This document shows positions 26,140 through 38,893 of a stretch of 64,000 nucleotides of DNA, piece by piece. Below the pieces are notes generated by a model that had not been told where the DNA came from, made no database searches, and was given only the letters and a program-made list of their open reading frames with translations. The translations under genes and the position numbers were made by a program. The first letter of the stretch is position 1. Each line of letters starts with the position of its first letter. The stretch comes from Apostichopus japonicus (taxonomy: Eukaryota; Echinodermata; Holothuroidea; Aspidochirotida; Stichopodidae): assembly GCF_037975245.1 (NCBI RefSeq), contig NC_092569.1, positions 22,412,168 to 22,476,167 on the forward strand, read 5' to 3'.

Positions 26140-27376
26140 GTGAGCCTGAGTAGATCGGCCGTATAACTGACTTAGCCTTTATATTTTTAGTTAAATCAAC
26201 GGGGCACTGATAAAGGGTTAACAATAAACTGATAATCATAGGCCTACTTCCATCTAGGAAGTGGAACCCTCAGGGACACAGCTGCCCCCACCCCCCCCCT
26301 CTGCAGGTTACGGCCCTGTACTTGGCGTAAGTAAACTTAACCACAAATTAAACATTTTGTGAACATATGTACATTACTAGTAAACTAAAACTTGAGGTCT
26401 TTTGATATGCATAGTTAATTATAACAACAACATGACTAGCAGCTTAGGACCCAGCTTTAGCACCATATATAAATGCTTCAAAAATCCTATGAAATATATA
26501 ATTATTTCAAGAACACTTAAAACTAAAAACATGAGTGTCATTGCTAACCAAACAGAACGCACAATATACTTTACAGGTAGTGTTTTATTACTTGTACGTG
26601 ATAATGAAGCATACTTCAAAATGTGAAAAATAATATACTGGAAAGGAGATTAGCGAATGCTGTTGGCTTTCATTATCTGCTGGCTCATTATATAACCTCA
26701 GAGTTATATGGGCGCTGTTCCTCATTTAATTTACGCTACAAATGAAATCCGGTATTCTTACTTATCCCCCTGCCCTCCCCCCCCCCTCCCATGATCGAAA
26801 ACCTTCAGCCAAGACAAGGAAAACAGAGTCAACCCTCTTTTGCACCAAGTATTTAAGACATGGTAGACTGTATCCAATAGAAAAGACACCGCAACCGGAG
26901 CAGATTAGAATTTGTCCTATTGACGTCAATTAAAGACCATTTCGATCCATAGAGAATACATAGATTCGTCGATAACATGATTGGTTCCTAAATAGTTTAA
27001 TAAAGATACCGAAGTATTCAATACAAGGGCGATTCATTAGCGTTAATGTATTTGTTTTATGATTTTTTCTTCATTTTTTTGTATCACGTCCAAATCCGTG
27101 TCCACGCTTTGAGACTTCCTTGTTCTGTTATCTACGGACGCTGTTAAGTGCAGTCTTAATAAAAGTCTACCATATGGTGTAGCTATTTATCACGTGATGA
27201 TATTAACCAATCAATTATGTGAATAATTAGTAGTACCGAAGATGGAACAATATTACTGTACATTGTAAATTCCCCGAGGCAGTATCTGTAGCTAGCCGTT
27301 AGTAGGTGAAAGTCATTGTCAACTTGTAATTCAGACAACAGCAGGTCTCTGTAGAAGACGAGACACCATCATCAAG

Positions 27377-27457
27377 ATGTACTGTTATCAATTTTATTCG
27401 TTACTTCGAGTTTCATTTTTTCTTTGGACAGCCGGCTTCCTTGATTCAAGTAGAACG
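27377..27457 (+). CDS. Gene C exon 1: signal peptide
   Basis: The exon has 27 codons with core LLRVSFFLWTAGFL and donor GTAAGT at 27458. It resembles gene B exon 1 (FYS and FLWT in the same places), and its upstream DNA is also similar. Confidence 0.78.
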
Positions 27458-30400
27458 GTAAGTGTATACAATTTGATATATTCTTTAACGTTCCATCATG
27501 TTTCATTGAAAATGTTAGATACTAATTCTCATCAAGACAGCGCAGTTTATTTTATTCTACTGACAGACTGTTAATACTTTTTAGTTGCTAGTTGTCACTT
27601 CTTGTTATACTGAAATAAGCAATAAATATAGAAAAGTTAAAAAAAAAATGACTATTCAAGTATAATATTCTCAAATGGGTTTAACAATAATTCACACTGA
27701 ATTAAAATAAAACTTTTTTTAAATAGATGCTTCGTAAGAAAAGAAATTATCATATGGTGTGCAAATATCTGACATCTTCATAACCACAAAAACTCACTAA
27801 TCATTATTCCCTTAGTACAAAGCATATCAATACACATTGACAGCTAATGAAATTAAATCAAATCTAATTAAGTTTATTTAAATATTGCTAACAACTGGCG
27901 TGTGCTGTAACAGTTGGAATATATATGAAATATCTAACAATTTAGTGCAACGTTCAACTTGACTGAGCACAGAAAATAATTTTATTTGTAAAGATTTTGA
28001 ACTTTTAAATCCAGAGGTTGTATTCCTTCTCCAGATTTAGTTTCCATATTTAAATGCACAACTAATCTGAACTCAATTTATTTCCATTGTCACAAAGTAA
28101 ACAAAAAGCGATTTTGTTTTTCGGTTGAATCACAAAATTGAGTTAAAAAAATAACAACAAAAACTTGAACTGAGCGTTTTCATAACTTTCACTTATTCAA
28201 AAAATTTAATTTTAATTTTATTTTAATACGAATGAAATTACGATTTAAATGTAATACTGAAATTAGCAATAAATTTAGAGACAGTTTAAATACTAACTAT
28301 TCAAGTATGGTATTATCAAAAGGGTTTAACAATAATTTACACTGAATTAAAAAAAAAAATAGCAATAAATTTAGAAGAAGTTTAAATAATAACTATTTAG
28401 GTATAATATTCTCAAAGGGTTTTAATAATTATTCACACTGAATTAAAATAGATCTGTTTTTTTTTTAAATAGATGCTTCGTAAGTAAAGAAATTATTATA
28501 TGGTGTACAAATATCTGACATATTCATAACCATAAAACTCACAACTCAGTATTTCCCTAGTACAAAGCATATCAATACACATTGAAATGTACAGATTTGG
28601 AACTTTTAAATCCAGAGGTTGTATTCCTTCTCCAGATTTAGTATCTATATTTAATGCACAACTAATCTGAACTCAATTTATTTCCATTGTCAAAGTAAAC
28701 GAAAAGCGATTTTGTTTTCATAACTTTCACTTATTCATACCTTTAAATTATTATTTTATTTTATTTTAATACGAATGAAATTAAAAATTCACAATTGAGT
28801 TGTTTACTCCCAGTTTTAACGATTGCTTAGATTAGTACCGGGCTTTTGAAGTTTCAATGTGATTTAATTTTTTTTCTCAAAAGGTTGAAACAACTTATTT
28901 TTGAAGGAAAACATGTTAGGTAAAGTTTTGGTACATATGAGCAAATAATATAAATGTGGAGAGTTTTTTTTTTATTAAAGCTATACTATATTAATATACA
29001 GAACCGCACTCTGTTCAGATTCCCTGTTTCATGATTTAATTAATCAAAAACAATATCTCAATAGTTTAAAACACGTGGAACTCTTTTCAAAGAAAGATAT
29101 CATCGCATCAAATGAGATTTGTCCGCAAAGCTTAAATTAAAAACAGTTGATCTAGTTGAACGAATAACCTTAAAACTTTCAAATCAGATATCAGATATAT
29201 TCACATCGGATAGGATCTTATATCTTATCGAATAAACTTAAAATTTTGAAATTAGTGCTCATTCTTTGTATGATATATGATATATTTATATCAGATATTA
29301 CCTATATTGCCATAGAACATATGTTTCTAACATTTAGCATGTTAAGGTATACTATTAAAATTGGGGCCGCAAATAAACATTTTTTAAACTATTGTCATCG
29401 GAAATCATATATAATTAAAAACCCAACAATTATATTGAACTTTTCTCAAAATATTTTCTCAAAATAAGAACCTCGAAGACCAAGAAAAGTGATTATATGC
29501 ACTAAGGTGTTATTTGGAACTGTTTTGTTATATTGAGTAAACAGTGAGATTTCATTAAAGCAGATTGTATATAATAAGTTAACACTAGGATATGATCGTA
29601 CTTTTCCAGAAGTATTCGTCGTTGGAGAACAAAGTGATCCCTTGTGAAACAAGTGCACTTCATTAAGCTTATTATTTTCTGTAATTAGAATTACGTTCAG
29701 TAGACGGCCCTGTACTTACTAAGGACATATGAATGGTTAAAACAAAATTTAAAAAACAAACCATTGTTTTGTTCCAGAGTTAATTGATAGGTGGAAAGAA
29801 AATTATGTTTAATGTTACTCCACACGCTGTAGTATCACTATGGTAAAATCAATAACAAATATTCATATAGTCTTCAAGTATTATTGAATAAAGTTGAATC
29901 GAACTTTTCAGAAATAGTTATTTGTTAAAGCTTTTCATCGTTCTGCCAAGATCTATGCCAATCTAATCACTTTTACCACTTACACGCTATCCAAAACATA
30001 TATTTGTTGGCAATTTCATGTTATTCAATAAAGAGCTGTGACATCTGCTTCATAAACAACGTCATCAATTTAGAATACCTTAAAATAAATTGTTTCCCCT
30101 TGCATTAAATATTTTGTCATTTTGCAAGGTATCGGTCGACTAAACAATTTTTATTTTCAAAACTTTAATTTATGAAGAAAATTACGTGGAATTTTTATAT
30201 CCAAATGAACCATTTACTTCTCAAGAATTGTTTCATTTATTGGCCATAAAATGTCCATGTAAAGGTTTTTTATAAATCATCTGTGCATCATAGTAATATT
30301 ATAGTACATCCTAGTGATAAAAAAAATCAGGACGTTAACATAAAACTTGGGACGACGTAAGGAAAATATATCACCAAAAATTATTATACATATTTTTCTT

Positions 30401-31753
30401 GATTTTCAAAAGAAACCATCTTCACTTTTGTAGTAAAACGTTTCGTTGATTGTGTTTACATACCAAATAGTTTCCTTATTACATCATTGTATCTATATTT
30501 AATAGTTAGTACTAGGGTCAGTCTGTGGTTATCCTTTAAATAATACAATAATGTTGTATTCTTGCGTCGAGTAAGTTGCTGAATAAATTTACAGTCCATA
30601 GTAACTTTTAATTTAATTTAATTTTCAAATATAGTGTGAACGATTAACGTGTTTAAAGATATACTGTACAGTCGTAGATCGAACCAAAATTCACCTCATT
30701 CTCCATGATGATATTTAACGGTTAACAATATACAATATTTATAGTAGTTACATTATGGTGAGTTAAGGCAAACTATGTCAGTTAATGTTAAATTATAAGA
30801 ATAATCACCTTTTCACTAAATTTGTTGATGGTGCTGACTAGCTCCAAGATTAAGTGGAAGCAAAAACTAGAATTGACATATGGAACTGTAAATTGCCAAG
30901 ATCTTTCGTTTCATATGTCCAGATCAAAATTTAGGCAAAATATCTTGCTACCGAATATATTTTCCGTATATGGTTCAAACGAAATGTTTCATCACGTTTA
31001 GAACTTGTATTGTTTTTCTCGATGAGCTATAAATATCTTGGCAGATATTTTGTATCCGGCAATGTCTATGCCAGTCTCTCCGAATTGATGTTGTCAAATT
31101 CTAAATTTCTAAATATAAACTGAAAGATTAGATAGGATTGAATTATAATATCCAGCTGCGTACACAATGTACCTAGTATAATTACCAGCAAGTCGTTGTA
31201 CATTATTATTATTTTGTTTTTGAGGAAGCGGGGAGGTAGATTAAGCCATAGATATATATTTATATAACTCAAACCAAAAAGTGTACCAATTTATTTTGAC
31301 CGTCTAGTTTACTAAATGCTTTATACATAAACAAGTACACACGTACAGCCAAGAACTTTAACAATTATATGAACGTTTGGATATTGATAATATTTGTTTA
31401 ATCAACACGGCCGAACTAACAATTTGACAGGTTGCTTCATGAAACCGAGTGTGTTATAGTAAACAGTTCGCATAAAACTACAATGAAGAATTGCAGCGTC
31501 AGCTTCATCAACTTTGCCAAACAGGAATGGTCACGTTTTTGGCATTTGTGCTTATTTAGATCCGTTAAAATATTATGGCAATGTAGAGGATATTTGTTTT
31601 TACAGGGAAGCTGATTTGTCAGATGCAAAGTGGATACACGGTTTGACATATGTTTGGTGTAGTCTTGTTAATCAATTGATAGACAATGATACCGAAAATA
31701 ACACACAGCACACCATTGCAATATATCTAGAAATAAGCAAATAACAGTAATCG

Positions 31754-31784
<31 letters not shown>

Positions 31785-34708
31785 GTTGGCTTAATTTGAG
31801 TAAATATGATTTTTTAAGGAAGTTGTATTCTGAGCTATATTTACTTTAAAATAATAAGTTAACAATCATTTCCCTTCTTTCTATCCTTAATTTATGTGAA
31901 CTCATATTGACAAATCGGGCGATAACATGACATTTGTCCGATTGCCTATCTATTTTATGTTGAAGAATCATTCCTTTTAATTTGATAAAACTGATCTTTT
32001 TACATTATAACAAGGGTTTTTTGGTCTTAAAATTACATGACGTTTAATTCCTGAGGGGTGATGCCGTTAGAAATATCGCTTGTTTGGATTATAGTATTGT
32101 ATTTTTGATTGGTAGACTGCGGAAGCTGGAACAAGTGATGCCGCTAACAGTGAAGATGGGCAAAGTGAGTGATTTATTCCTAAACTCCTTACCATTGAAG
32201 CTTATTATAACATGTAGACTTTGTTTCATTCATTTATTTCCCATGCTTATTGTAGAAATTAGTGAGGAAACCATGAGTAATATTTCCACAACAAGCAAAA
32301 CTTGTGTATAATCTTTTCGAATGAAACAAAGGATTACACTGACACCAATTTTTGGCATAATGTTAAAGCATTTTAAACATAGCTAGGAAAACGAAATGTT
32401 TGTATTAGGAGTTATCTCCTACTTAGATTCTTTAACCATATGGAATCGATACATGTCTTTGAGAGAATGACAAATAATTCTAAATTACTGCCCCTTGAAC
32501 GTCAGAGTTTCACAAACATCTTTTTTTTTTGTCTCACTCCATTGTATATAATTAACCTTCATAAACTACTTATTTGGAATTGTTTCAGCCATACAGAGCT
32601 CATGTTTCTCATGCCAGTAGTGTAAGTAGATATGTTTTTTTTCAGTCATCATATTTGTGTTTTAATTGCTTCTTGGAAGTAAGTCAACTAATATTGAAGA
32701 CATTGATTTCATTAGCTCGATATGTAGTATTATTATTATTTTTTATTACGTGCATCATTACAGTAACATTTATTTATTCCCTCTTCAACAAGGCTCTTCA
32801 ACATTTTTCTTCTATCAACAATTGAGTTACCCGAGAGATTGCAAGGAAGTCCAGGAGCAATGTTCATCTCATAACTCTACCGGTGTCTTCATGATCAAAC
32901 CAGATGGCTATTTAGAACCTTTTGAGGTTTACTGTGATGGTACAGATACATCTGGTGGATGGACGGTAGGTGTATCTTTGATTAGCACTGCTTACATTCC
33001 ATGTTACACTCAATATGTGTGGAGAGCAGTGAACCTCATACTTTTTTAACTCTGTGTCTATTGGTGCGGGTGTGTATAGTCAATTAATGACTCAGCTACT
33101 CTGTAACCATAAGCAGAGATTATAACCTTACAGAATAATCCTATTTTGTTTTGTTTCATACTACTTCTTTAGCCTATTTCTATGTAAAGCTATTTTATTT
33201 TGTTTCATAATTATCTTTTTGCATATTCATTGGTCCTTCATTTTTATTAGGAACGAAAATAGTCAAGAAATGTTCAATGTTACAGATTCCCGTTTGGTCA
33301 AACTTATCTACAGTTACCGGTAAACATTTATAATATCGAAAGCTTACTTTCAATGCGATTGTAAACAGTATCCAATCAATCCGTCTAATTATTCATCAGG
33401 TTATTCAACGACGTATTGACGGGTCCATCGACTTTGGTCGTAACTGGGGTAGCTACAAGACTGGCTTCGGGTTTTTGTCTCGGGAATTTTGGCTCGGTAA
33501 CGAGAAGCTATCTTTCTTGACCAATCAGAAGAAGTATCAACTGGTAATTGACATGACAACACCAAATGGTTCCCTAATTCGTGTTTCATACGATCATTTT
33601 CGAATCAGTGACGCCTTCAGCTACTTCAAGTTATTAAACCTCGGACAGTATTCTGGAGAGACCGGTGAGTTACTGTTAACGCTTGAAAATAACTTAATAT
33701 GTAAAAAGTTAGACATAATGTTTAAAAATGGCCAGTGTATTCCAATAAAGAATGTAAGTAGATTAGTGTATGTACCTGAGACAGCTTTTGCAAGCTCTTG
33801 GAAAAATATTTTCCTCACTTAAACGTTCAAGCTTGCACGACCATTGCTCATCAATACCTCCATAAATCTTATTTCCGTGTTTTCAATCACTTCCCTGTAT
33901 TCACACAGATGTTGTAACATTGTGTCCAACAAACATGGCGTATAAAAACTGCAGTACCGCTTGTCAACGAACTTGTGAAGCTCCAGGGATATGTCAGGAT
34001 GACGTCTGTACGGAAGTTGAAGCCTGTGTTTGTCGTGATGGATACTTTTTGTTGGGATCACACTGTGTACCTCGTGAACAATGTGGATGTTGCGAATCAG
34101 AAGGGCAAACAATCATACCAGTAAGTCGTCCGAGGGTATTATCCCGAACCCCAAAGGTTTTTATACAGTTGCAGAGTCATATCAGCATACTTCAATAATT
34201 CCAGCGAGTTTTACTCATTGGGTGACATCCATATATCAGTGGCGTGGCGTTTTATATATACAACAATTGAGTTGTTGTCTATTTTGTCCCGAATTCAATT
34301 TTGTGTTTACTTTTCAGAATGTTATTTTATGTTAACTCTTTTGGTTCAGTTTATATTTTTGAGTTTTCAGTTTTTATTCAAACTATCCAATATTAGGATC
34401 TATCTGTCTATTGATCAGTGAGAAAAAATGCAACATCCTACACACTAAGGTGATTTTAATTATGTCACGGTGTGTTCCAATCAAAGTGTACACATAAATA
34501 CATGATAGGGAGGGGAAGTGGTAAATACTAGGTATTGCATAGTTTGTGCTTAATGACAGGCATTGATAAATCTTTATGTACATATTTTGGTCTTCAGGAA
34601 GGCGAGTTCAATGTGAATCCTAGATGTACCAGAAAGGGTGTTTGTACCAACGGACAAATCAGCTGGAATGAAACTTACGCTTGTAGTCCTAATGCGGTTT
34701 TCAATTAA
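27377..34708 (+). CDS. Gene C: truncated fibrinogen-related protein (signal, incomplete FReD, TIL, partial cysteine-rich segment)
   Basis: Exons are 27377-27457, 32116-32164, 32793-32965, 33400-33664, 33909-34120 and 34598-34708. They total 891 nt (296 codons plus stop) with all phases matching. Domains follow the gene B plan up to the segment before the EGF, where similarity to gene B ends after CSPNA (about 34696) and the frame reads VFN and stops. The EGF-like domain and whole second FReD are missing, and none of their exons were found before 44.1 kb. Everything upstream is intact, and AATAAA signals follow within 100 bp, so a short secreted protein is possible. Alternatively it is a recent pseudogene cut by rearrangement or transposon insertion. 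Confidence 0.75.
27600..28800. repeat. Duplicated block in gene C intron 1
   Basis: A unit including AGCAATAAAT, ACTGAATTAAAAT, AAATAGATGCTTCGTAAG, ATATGGTGT and TATTCCTTCTCCAGATTTAG occurs near 27615-28130 and again near 28350-28740. The first part of the unit (about 90 bp) occurs a third time at about 28260-28350. Confidence 0.7.
31758..31784. repeat. (AT)n microsatellite
   Basis: About 13 AT units within gene C intron 1. Confidence 0.9.
32116..32164 (+). CDS. Gene C exon 2: Ser/Ala/Glu linker
   Basis: The exon is 49 nt, acceptor TTGGTAG, donor GTGAGT at 32165, phase 0 in and 1 out. It encodes TAEAGTSDAANSEDGQ. Position and phase match gene B exon 2 although little sequence is conserved. 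Confidence 0.6.
32793..32965 (+). CDS. Gene C exon 3: N-terminal segment of the first FReD
   Basis: The exon is 173 nt, acceptor CAACAAG, donor GTAGGT at 32966. It encodes YPRDCKEVQEQC, GVFMIKPDGYLEPFEVYC and GGWT. Confidence 0.86.
33400..33664 (+). CDS. Gene C exon 4: middle segment of the first FReD
   Basis: The exon is 265 nt, acceptor TTCATCAG, donor GTGAGT at 33665. It encodes VIQRRIDGSIDFGRNW, FWLGNEKLSFLTNQKKY and GQYSGET. Confidence 0.87.
33909..34120 (+). CDS. Gene C exon 5: TIL domain
   Basis: The exon is 212 nt, the same as in gene B, with acceptor TCACACAG and donor GTAAGT. Cysteines follow STACQRTC, GICQDDVC, ACVCRDGYF and HCVPREQCGCC. One extra cysteine follows QCGC where gene B has tyrosine. 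Confidence 0.86.
34598..34708 (+). CDS. Gene C exon 6, truncated
   Basis: Acceptor TCTTCAG. It encodes EGEFNVNPRCTRKGVC, then YACSPNA, and reaches TAA at 34706-34708. Similarity to gene B exon 6 ends abruptly near 34696, before the EGF core. Confidence 0.72.
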   Translation, partial: EGEFNVNPRCTRKGVCTNGQISWNETYACSPNAVFN

Positions 34709-34792
34709 AAGATAACTGAATAAGCAAATCTCAGATTTGCTGTAGTAAGTTTCATAATTGTGATATTAGAAAATCTCCTAGCATTCTGATAA

Positions 34793-34808
34793 AATAAATA
34801 ATAAATAA
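34793..34808 (+). terminator. Possible poly(A) signals after truncated gene C
   Basis: Overlapping AATAAA motifs begin 85 nt after the premature stop. In AT-rich DNA these could be chance. Confidence 0.3.
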
Positions 34809-35600
34809 TAAAATGTTTACATTTCTTTGAGATATATGAGGAGTTTCGATTAATGTTTGCCGAATCCAGGCATAACTTCATCACACAGTGGGATGGATAT
34901 AGAGAACGCATCATAGAAGTGAGAAAGAAAACCTCACCAGCTATCGCTAATATAATTTGATGCTTTTGAGGAAACTGATAGTAGTAAGTTAAATTAGTAT
35001 AGCTATCATATTTCAAAGTTTTCTTTGTATGCCTTTTTTCTAGCTAACCAATCAATAATGTTTGGGGTATTAGCCCTTGGTAAGAGGCTGGAAAGTTCTA
35101 AATTTTATTCTTTTTCTCAATTTGGGAAAATTGTGGTCGCTTGATAGATAAAGGTTTAAATTTAAGACCGAAAACTTAATTGTTCTTATTTTTTCTTATT
35201 ACCATATAGGCAATAATAAACATCATAGTTAAATTTTCTGTGAATATTCCTTGAAATCAAGCACTTAAAGTACTATAAACATGTTTTCCTGTTTACGATT
35301 AGAAATATGACTGTCATCCAAAATTCAATGAACCATAACTTTAAAAAATCAATATATCAATTACTTTATAGTTTGTGAAAATACAAAATTGTATATTTAT
35401 TTGGATGTATAACTTATCTGGATTATATTCAAAAAGGTTATTTATGGAATGTGCCATTTGTTCACATATACTTGTTTTATGATTTATTGCATTTAATTAG
35501 CCACATACTATGCCTTGGAGGTTATGTTTAAAACTTCAAACTCAATTTTCTTTTCAGAGGATATGTGTGCTTTATATACATTTATATATATACTGCACAG

Positions 35601-36840
35601 GTCAGTGACTATGTTAAAGCAGAAGCAGCAGTCCACTAGCAGAGCAGGGGCACTGTTGTACTTCCTTCAGAACAAACCTGTGAGTATTTTATGACAATAT
35701 ACTGTTTATTCCCTTGCTCAATGCTATATAAACACCCCTGCGTTTAGTGGAAAAGTTTTGGTTTTACAAAATTTGCTTGGCTAAACAAAAATTGTCTTGT
35801 TATGTTGAAAAAAGTTTGTCTGGTGTATATTAAGGTTAGCATCATATCCACTCTGTCTTATGGCTCTCTTCCATTGGCGCTACTGAATGGTATAGGCACT
35901 GGCTCTATAGTCATCATGGCTCGATGGAAGTAACTTGTATAGAGTAGGAAAAAACACTTATTATGGCAATGTAAAGCAGGAATAATTTCCTTAGCACTGT
36001 CTGATTGGCAGCGATACTGACAAGAATGTGGAGCAAGGCGGAAAACCTGCAAAAAGGGAATTTAATAGGGTGTTTGGGGGAGAATGCCCATTGTGGTCAC
36101 AATTGTAGTAAAGTGACATAATATTTTTAAATGTAAAGCCAACAAATATTATATATGCCATTTTTAGTAAGGAATAACAAAGATAGAGATGGAAAAACGG
36201 TTGACTTATGAACCCTTCAGGTGTCTGAGATGTACAATTATTGATACTGAAGGTACACTCTGCCAGTCTGTCCAGGAATTGTAATAACCAAATTTTGTAA
36301 AGTTGTCTGTCAAAGGCTTGTGAATTTTTAGTGACATTCTAGGGAGATCATGTAAGAAGTTTAGTTTATGTAAAATTTTATTCTCGTATGAATAAACTGG
36401 AAGTCTCATGGAATATTTAGATTGGCAGTTTGCTTAATGTTCAGATGTTAATTTAATAGTATGGAGTAAAATAAACATACTTTTTTGTCATTTCTTTCTA
36501 GCTTGACACCAGCATTGATGCTACCGCTGCCGGAATTGATGAAAAATATGTACAACTGTACATACTTTCACTCGGACCTGCCCAAAATCCGTCACAGTTC
36601 TTTATTGTGGCGGATAGAATTCCAATTCCTGCAGGAACAAGTAACAAGTGGATAGATTATTTAAAGCACATTACACATTTAATGTGCATTATGCTTTGGC
36701 ACTTCATCAATTCTGTGAATTCTTAGCTGCCTTTTTATATGGAGTGATTCCTGCTACGTCAGTAAAGTCACCATTGCGTAGCTTGGCATCTAACATTAAA
36801 TTAATTTCTCTTAAGTAGCTTTTTAGAGTGGTATTGCAAG
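35601..36840 (+). pseudogene. Two-exon orphan-protein pseudogene fragment
   Basis: Exon 35601-35679 (acceptor GCACAG, donor GTGAGT) encodes LKQKQQSTSRAGALLYFLQN. Exon 36502 to about 36840 (acceptor TTCTTTCTAG) continues in phase with DEKYVQLYILSLGP and FFIVADRIPIPAG. Near 36647 a one-base shift moves the frame to one reading LFKAHYTFNVHYALAL and FCEFLAAFLYGVIP. The pattern recalls a widespread uncharacterised animal protein family with a conserved FKAHYxFN-like block; that memory is not confirmed by a search. The frameshift, or a single sequence error, interrupts it. Confidence 0.5.
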
Positions 36841-37180
36841 TGTTTATTTGTATGCTGTATTTTCATTTTGATGTTGTGTCATGTAAACAATTGTTTTGTT
36901 TATTTAAACACCAGTACTATTGGTGTTATAGCTTAATTTGGTACAATTCTGAATTGTAATCCATCCATTGTCGGGTCGGTCAGTTTCCAAAAATGGTTCA
37001 ATTATGAGAAACGAGTGTCAGAATGGTGTGGGTTGGTAAGAGATGGGGTTGGGAATAAGCAGCAGAAATGAAAACCCTGAAGGGTCGGTGGAGAGGTTGG
37101 GAGTATAAAAAATGTTGGGGTGGCAAGAGGCTGGAGCTTGGAAGAAGGGCTTGGCCAAATGGCCTTTTCCAGTATTTGCC

Positions 37181-37305
37181 CATTGTCGGTCACTTTCCAG
37201 GTGGCGTTTGCCAGTATTCATCTATTGTCGGTCACTTTCCAAGTGGCCTATGCCAGCATCCGTTCATTGTTGGTCACTTTCCAAGTGGCCTTTGCCATTA
37301 TTTTT
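37181..37305. repeat. 42-bp minisatellite, about three units
   Basis: TTGTCGGTCACTTTCCA recurs at 37183, 37225 and (with one change) 37267, an exact 42-bp spacing, followed by GTGGC and TGCCA. 42 is a multiple of three, so overlapping ORFs show a 14-residue repeat. A related sequence lies near 36968. Confidence 0.85.
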
Positions 37306-38217
37306 TCTTTAAGTACAATTTAGTTTAATATTTGAAATTTCGTTATACCAATATCTGTATGATAAGCGAACTTGCCCTGTCATAATTGGTTCTGGTTATT
37401 ATTATATTTGCAGAAACTGCTGCACATGGGTTTCACTTAAAGGTATGAATCTAAATTTAAACTAAATTAAAACTAAATTAAAACTAAATAAAACTATAAA
37501 AATAAATGTTTCAAGACTTACATTTTTAGGACACAAAATAAATTAGTTATGGTCAAATTAGAAATTTCTGGTAAACTTGACCACATTTATAGAGTTTGCA
37601 TGTCAAATCGTCGGCACCGGAATTGCAACTTTAATTTTTGGAATATTTCGTTACTAAAACTTTACATTTAATTTATTTTTGTAGTTTAGGTAAATAACCA
37701 TTATTTAGACCTAAGATATCATAAATAAAACCCAAGCAAACAAATTTAGCTTTTGTACTATTTTTTGTTTATATTTCTTAATGTATCCAAGAAAATAAAT
37801 AAAGACAGTTTTAATACAGTTTTTAAACTTTTAACAGGGTTTTTGTTTTCTTATTTCCATAGTTAATGGAATGTTCCCATGAATTATTGTTTTATTGTAT
37901 ATGGTAAAGCAAAATCTAAGTTAAAAATATGTAACTATCAACCTGCTTTTTTAACCAGTTTGTGTCTAAATCTATACTCCATTTAGGAATTTTTACAATT
38001 TTACGGGGAAATTTCCTTTAACCTGCCGGGAGGGCGACTGTAATCGTCCCAATTTAGTGCCTTTGGGCAGTGTTATGACTGGCATATTGGACTATTAATC
38101 CCTGAATTAAAAGTATAAAATGACGATATTCTGTCTAGCCAACTTTTTTTAAAGTCTAATTGAATAAAATAATTTAAACCTTAAAGGCTGGATTCTAATC
38201 TAATTTGGCTTAATTTC

Positions 38218-38412
38218 AGTCTAAGAAAAGGTAAATTCCAGTCCTGTTACACTGAAATCATTAAGTCTAGCTAGACTAAAAATCAGTCGTTTTACAGACT
38301 GAAAATTTTCAGTCCTTCCTTAAACTGAATTTCAGTCTGAAGGAACTGGTCCCTCAGTTCGTCCGCTCTTAGACTGAAATTTCAGTCTATTAGACTGAAA
38401 TTTCAGTTTATA
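38218..38412. repeat. Cluster of short inverted repeats with perfect palindromes
   Basis: GACTGAAATTTCAGTC, flanked by complementary TA, makes a 20-bp perfect palindrome at 38370-38389. A near-identical palindrome follows at 38391-38410. Related CAGTCT and AGACTG blocks occur at 38218-38340. Confidence 0.8.
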
Positions 38413-38893
38413 AATTTAAGAGAGTATATTGTATAAGACAACGACTTCGGGTCAATTCCTCAGATACAACATAAAACTCAATCGGGCAAAAACATAAGAT
38501 TTTATGTTTACAATGTGTTAAAAATTTGACGGTTGATGTTGAAAGTCATGAGGTCTTCTGTTGCATATATGAAGTAAAAAAACACTTGGTTGAGTTATCA
38601 GATTAGGAAGGACATGACTAACATTTCTTCTGTCCCACCTCCTTCTCCCTTTGTTCCACCCCCCCATCACTCCTCTTCTCACAGCTCTCTTCCACCCCCT
38701 TTTTACTCCACACCCTTCTGTCTTTGTCCTTCTCCAGTTGATTCTCTACCCCGTTCCTTTAATCCTCTCTTTGTCCCTCAACTGTTTATCTCCTACCTCT
38801 CCTCTTCCCCTGTTGCCTTCTTCTCTCCATCCCTTGTCTACTAATCCCTTACATGTATCTCATTGTGTTCACCGTGCTCATTAACCTGTATTC

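Larger units (their letters stand above)
20544..27376. other. Intergenic region between genes B and C
   Basis: To about 26090 this is the second copy of the DNA downstream of gene A, with an insertion of roughly 22270-23690 carrying a FReD exon relic, and the repeat cluster at 25012-25406. About 27090-27376 matches the DNA before gene B and probably holds the gene C promoter. No other gene was seen. Confidence 0.6.
27458..32115 (+). other. Gene C intron 1 (4.7 kb)
   Basis: It contains a duplicated block (27600-28800) and an (AT)n run at 31758-31784. Small ORFs here have no recognisable domains. Confidence 0.6.

Noticed and set aside
31432-31744. Three overlapping ORFs in gene C intron 1
   Set aside because: They lack recognisable domains and lie between well-supported exons; a coding role could not be shown.
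36998-37328. Overlapping ORFs on both strands, with 14-residue repeats on the plus strand
   Set aside because: They arise from the 42-bp minisatellite and nearby low-complexity sequence; no start context, splice sites or domain supports a gene.
38590-38884. Proline/serine-rich ORFs
   Set aside because: They come from a pyrimidine-rich stretch upstream of the dispersed repeat; no domain or splice structure was seen.
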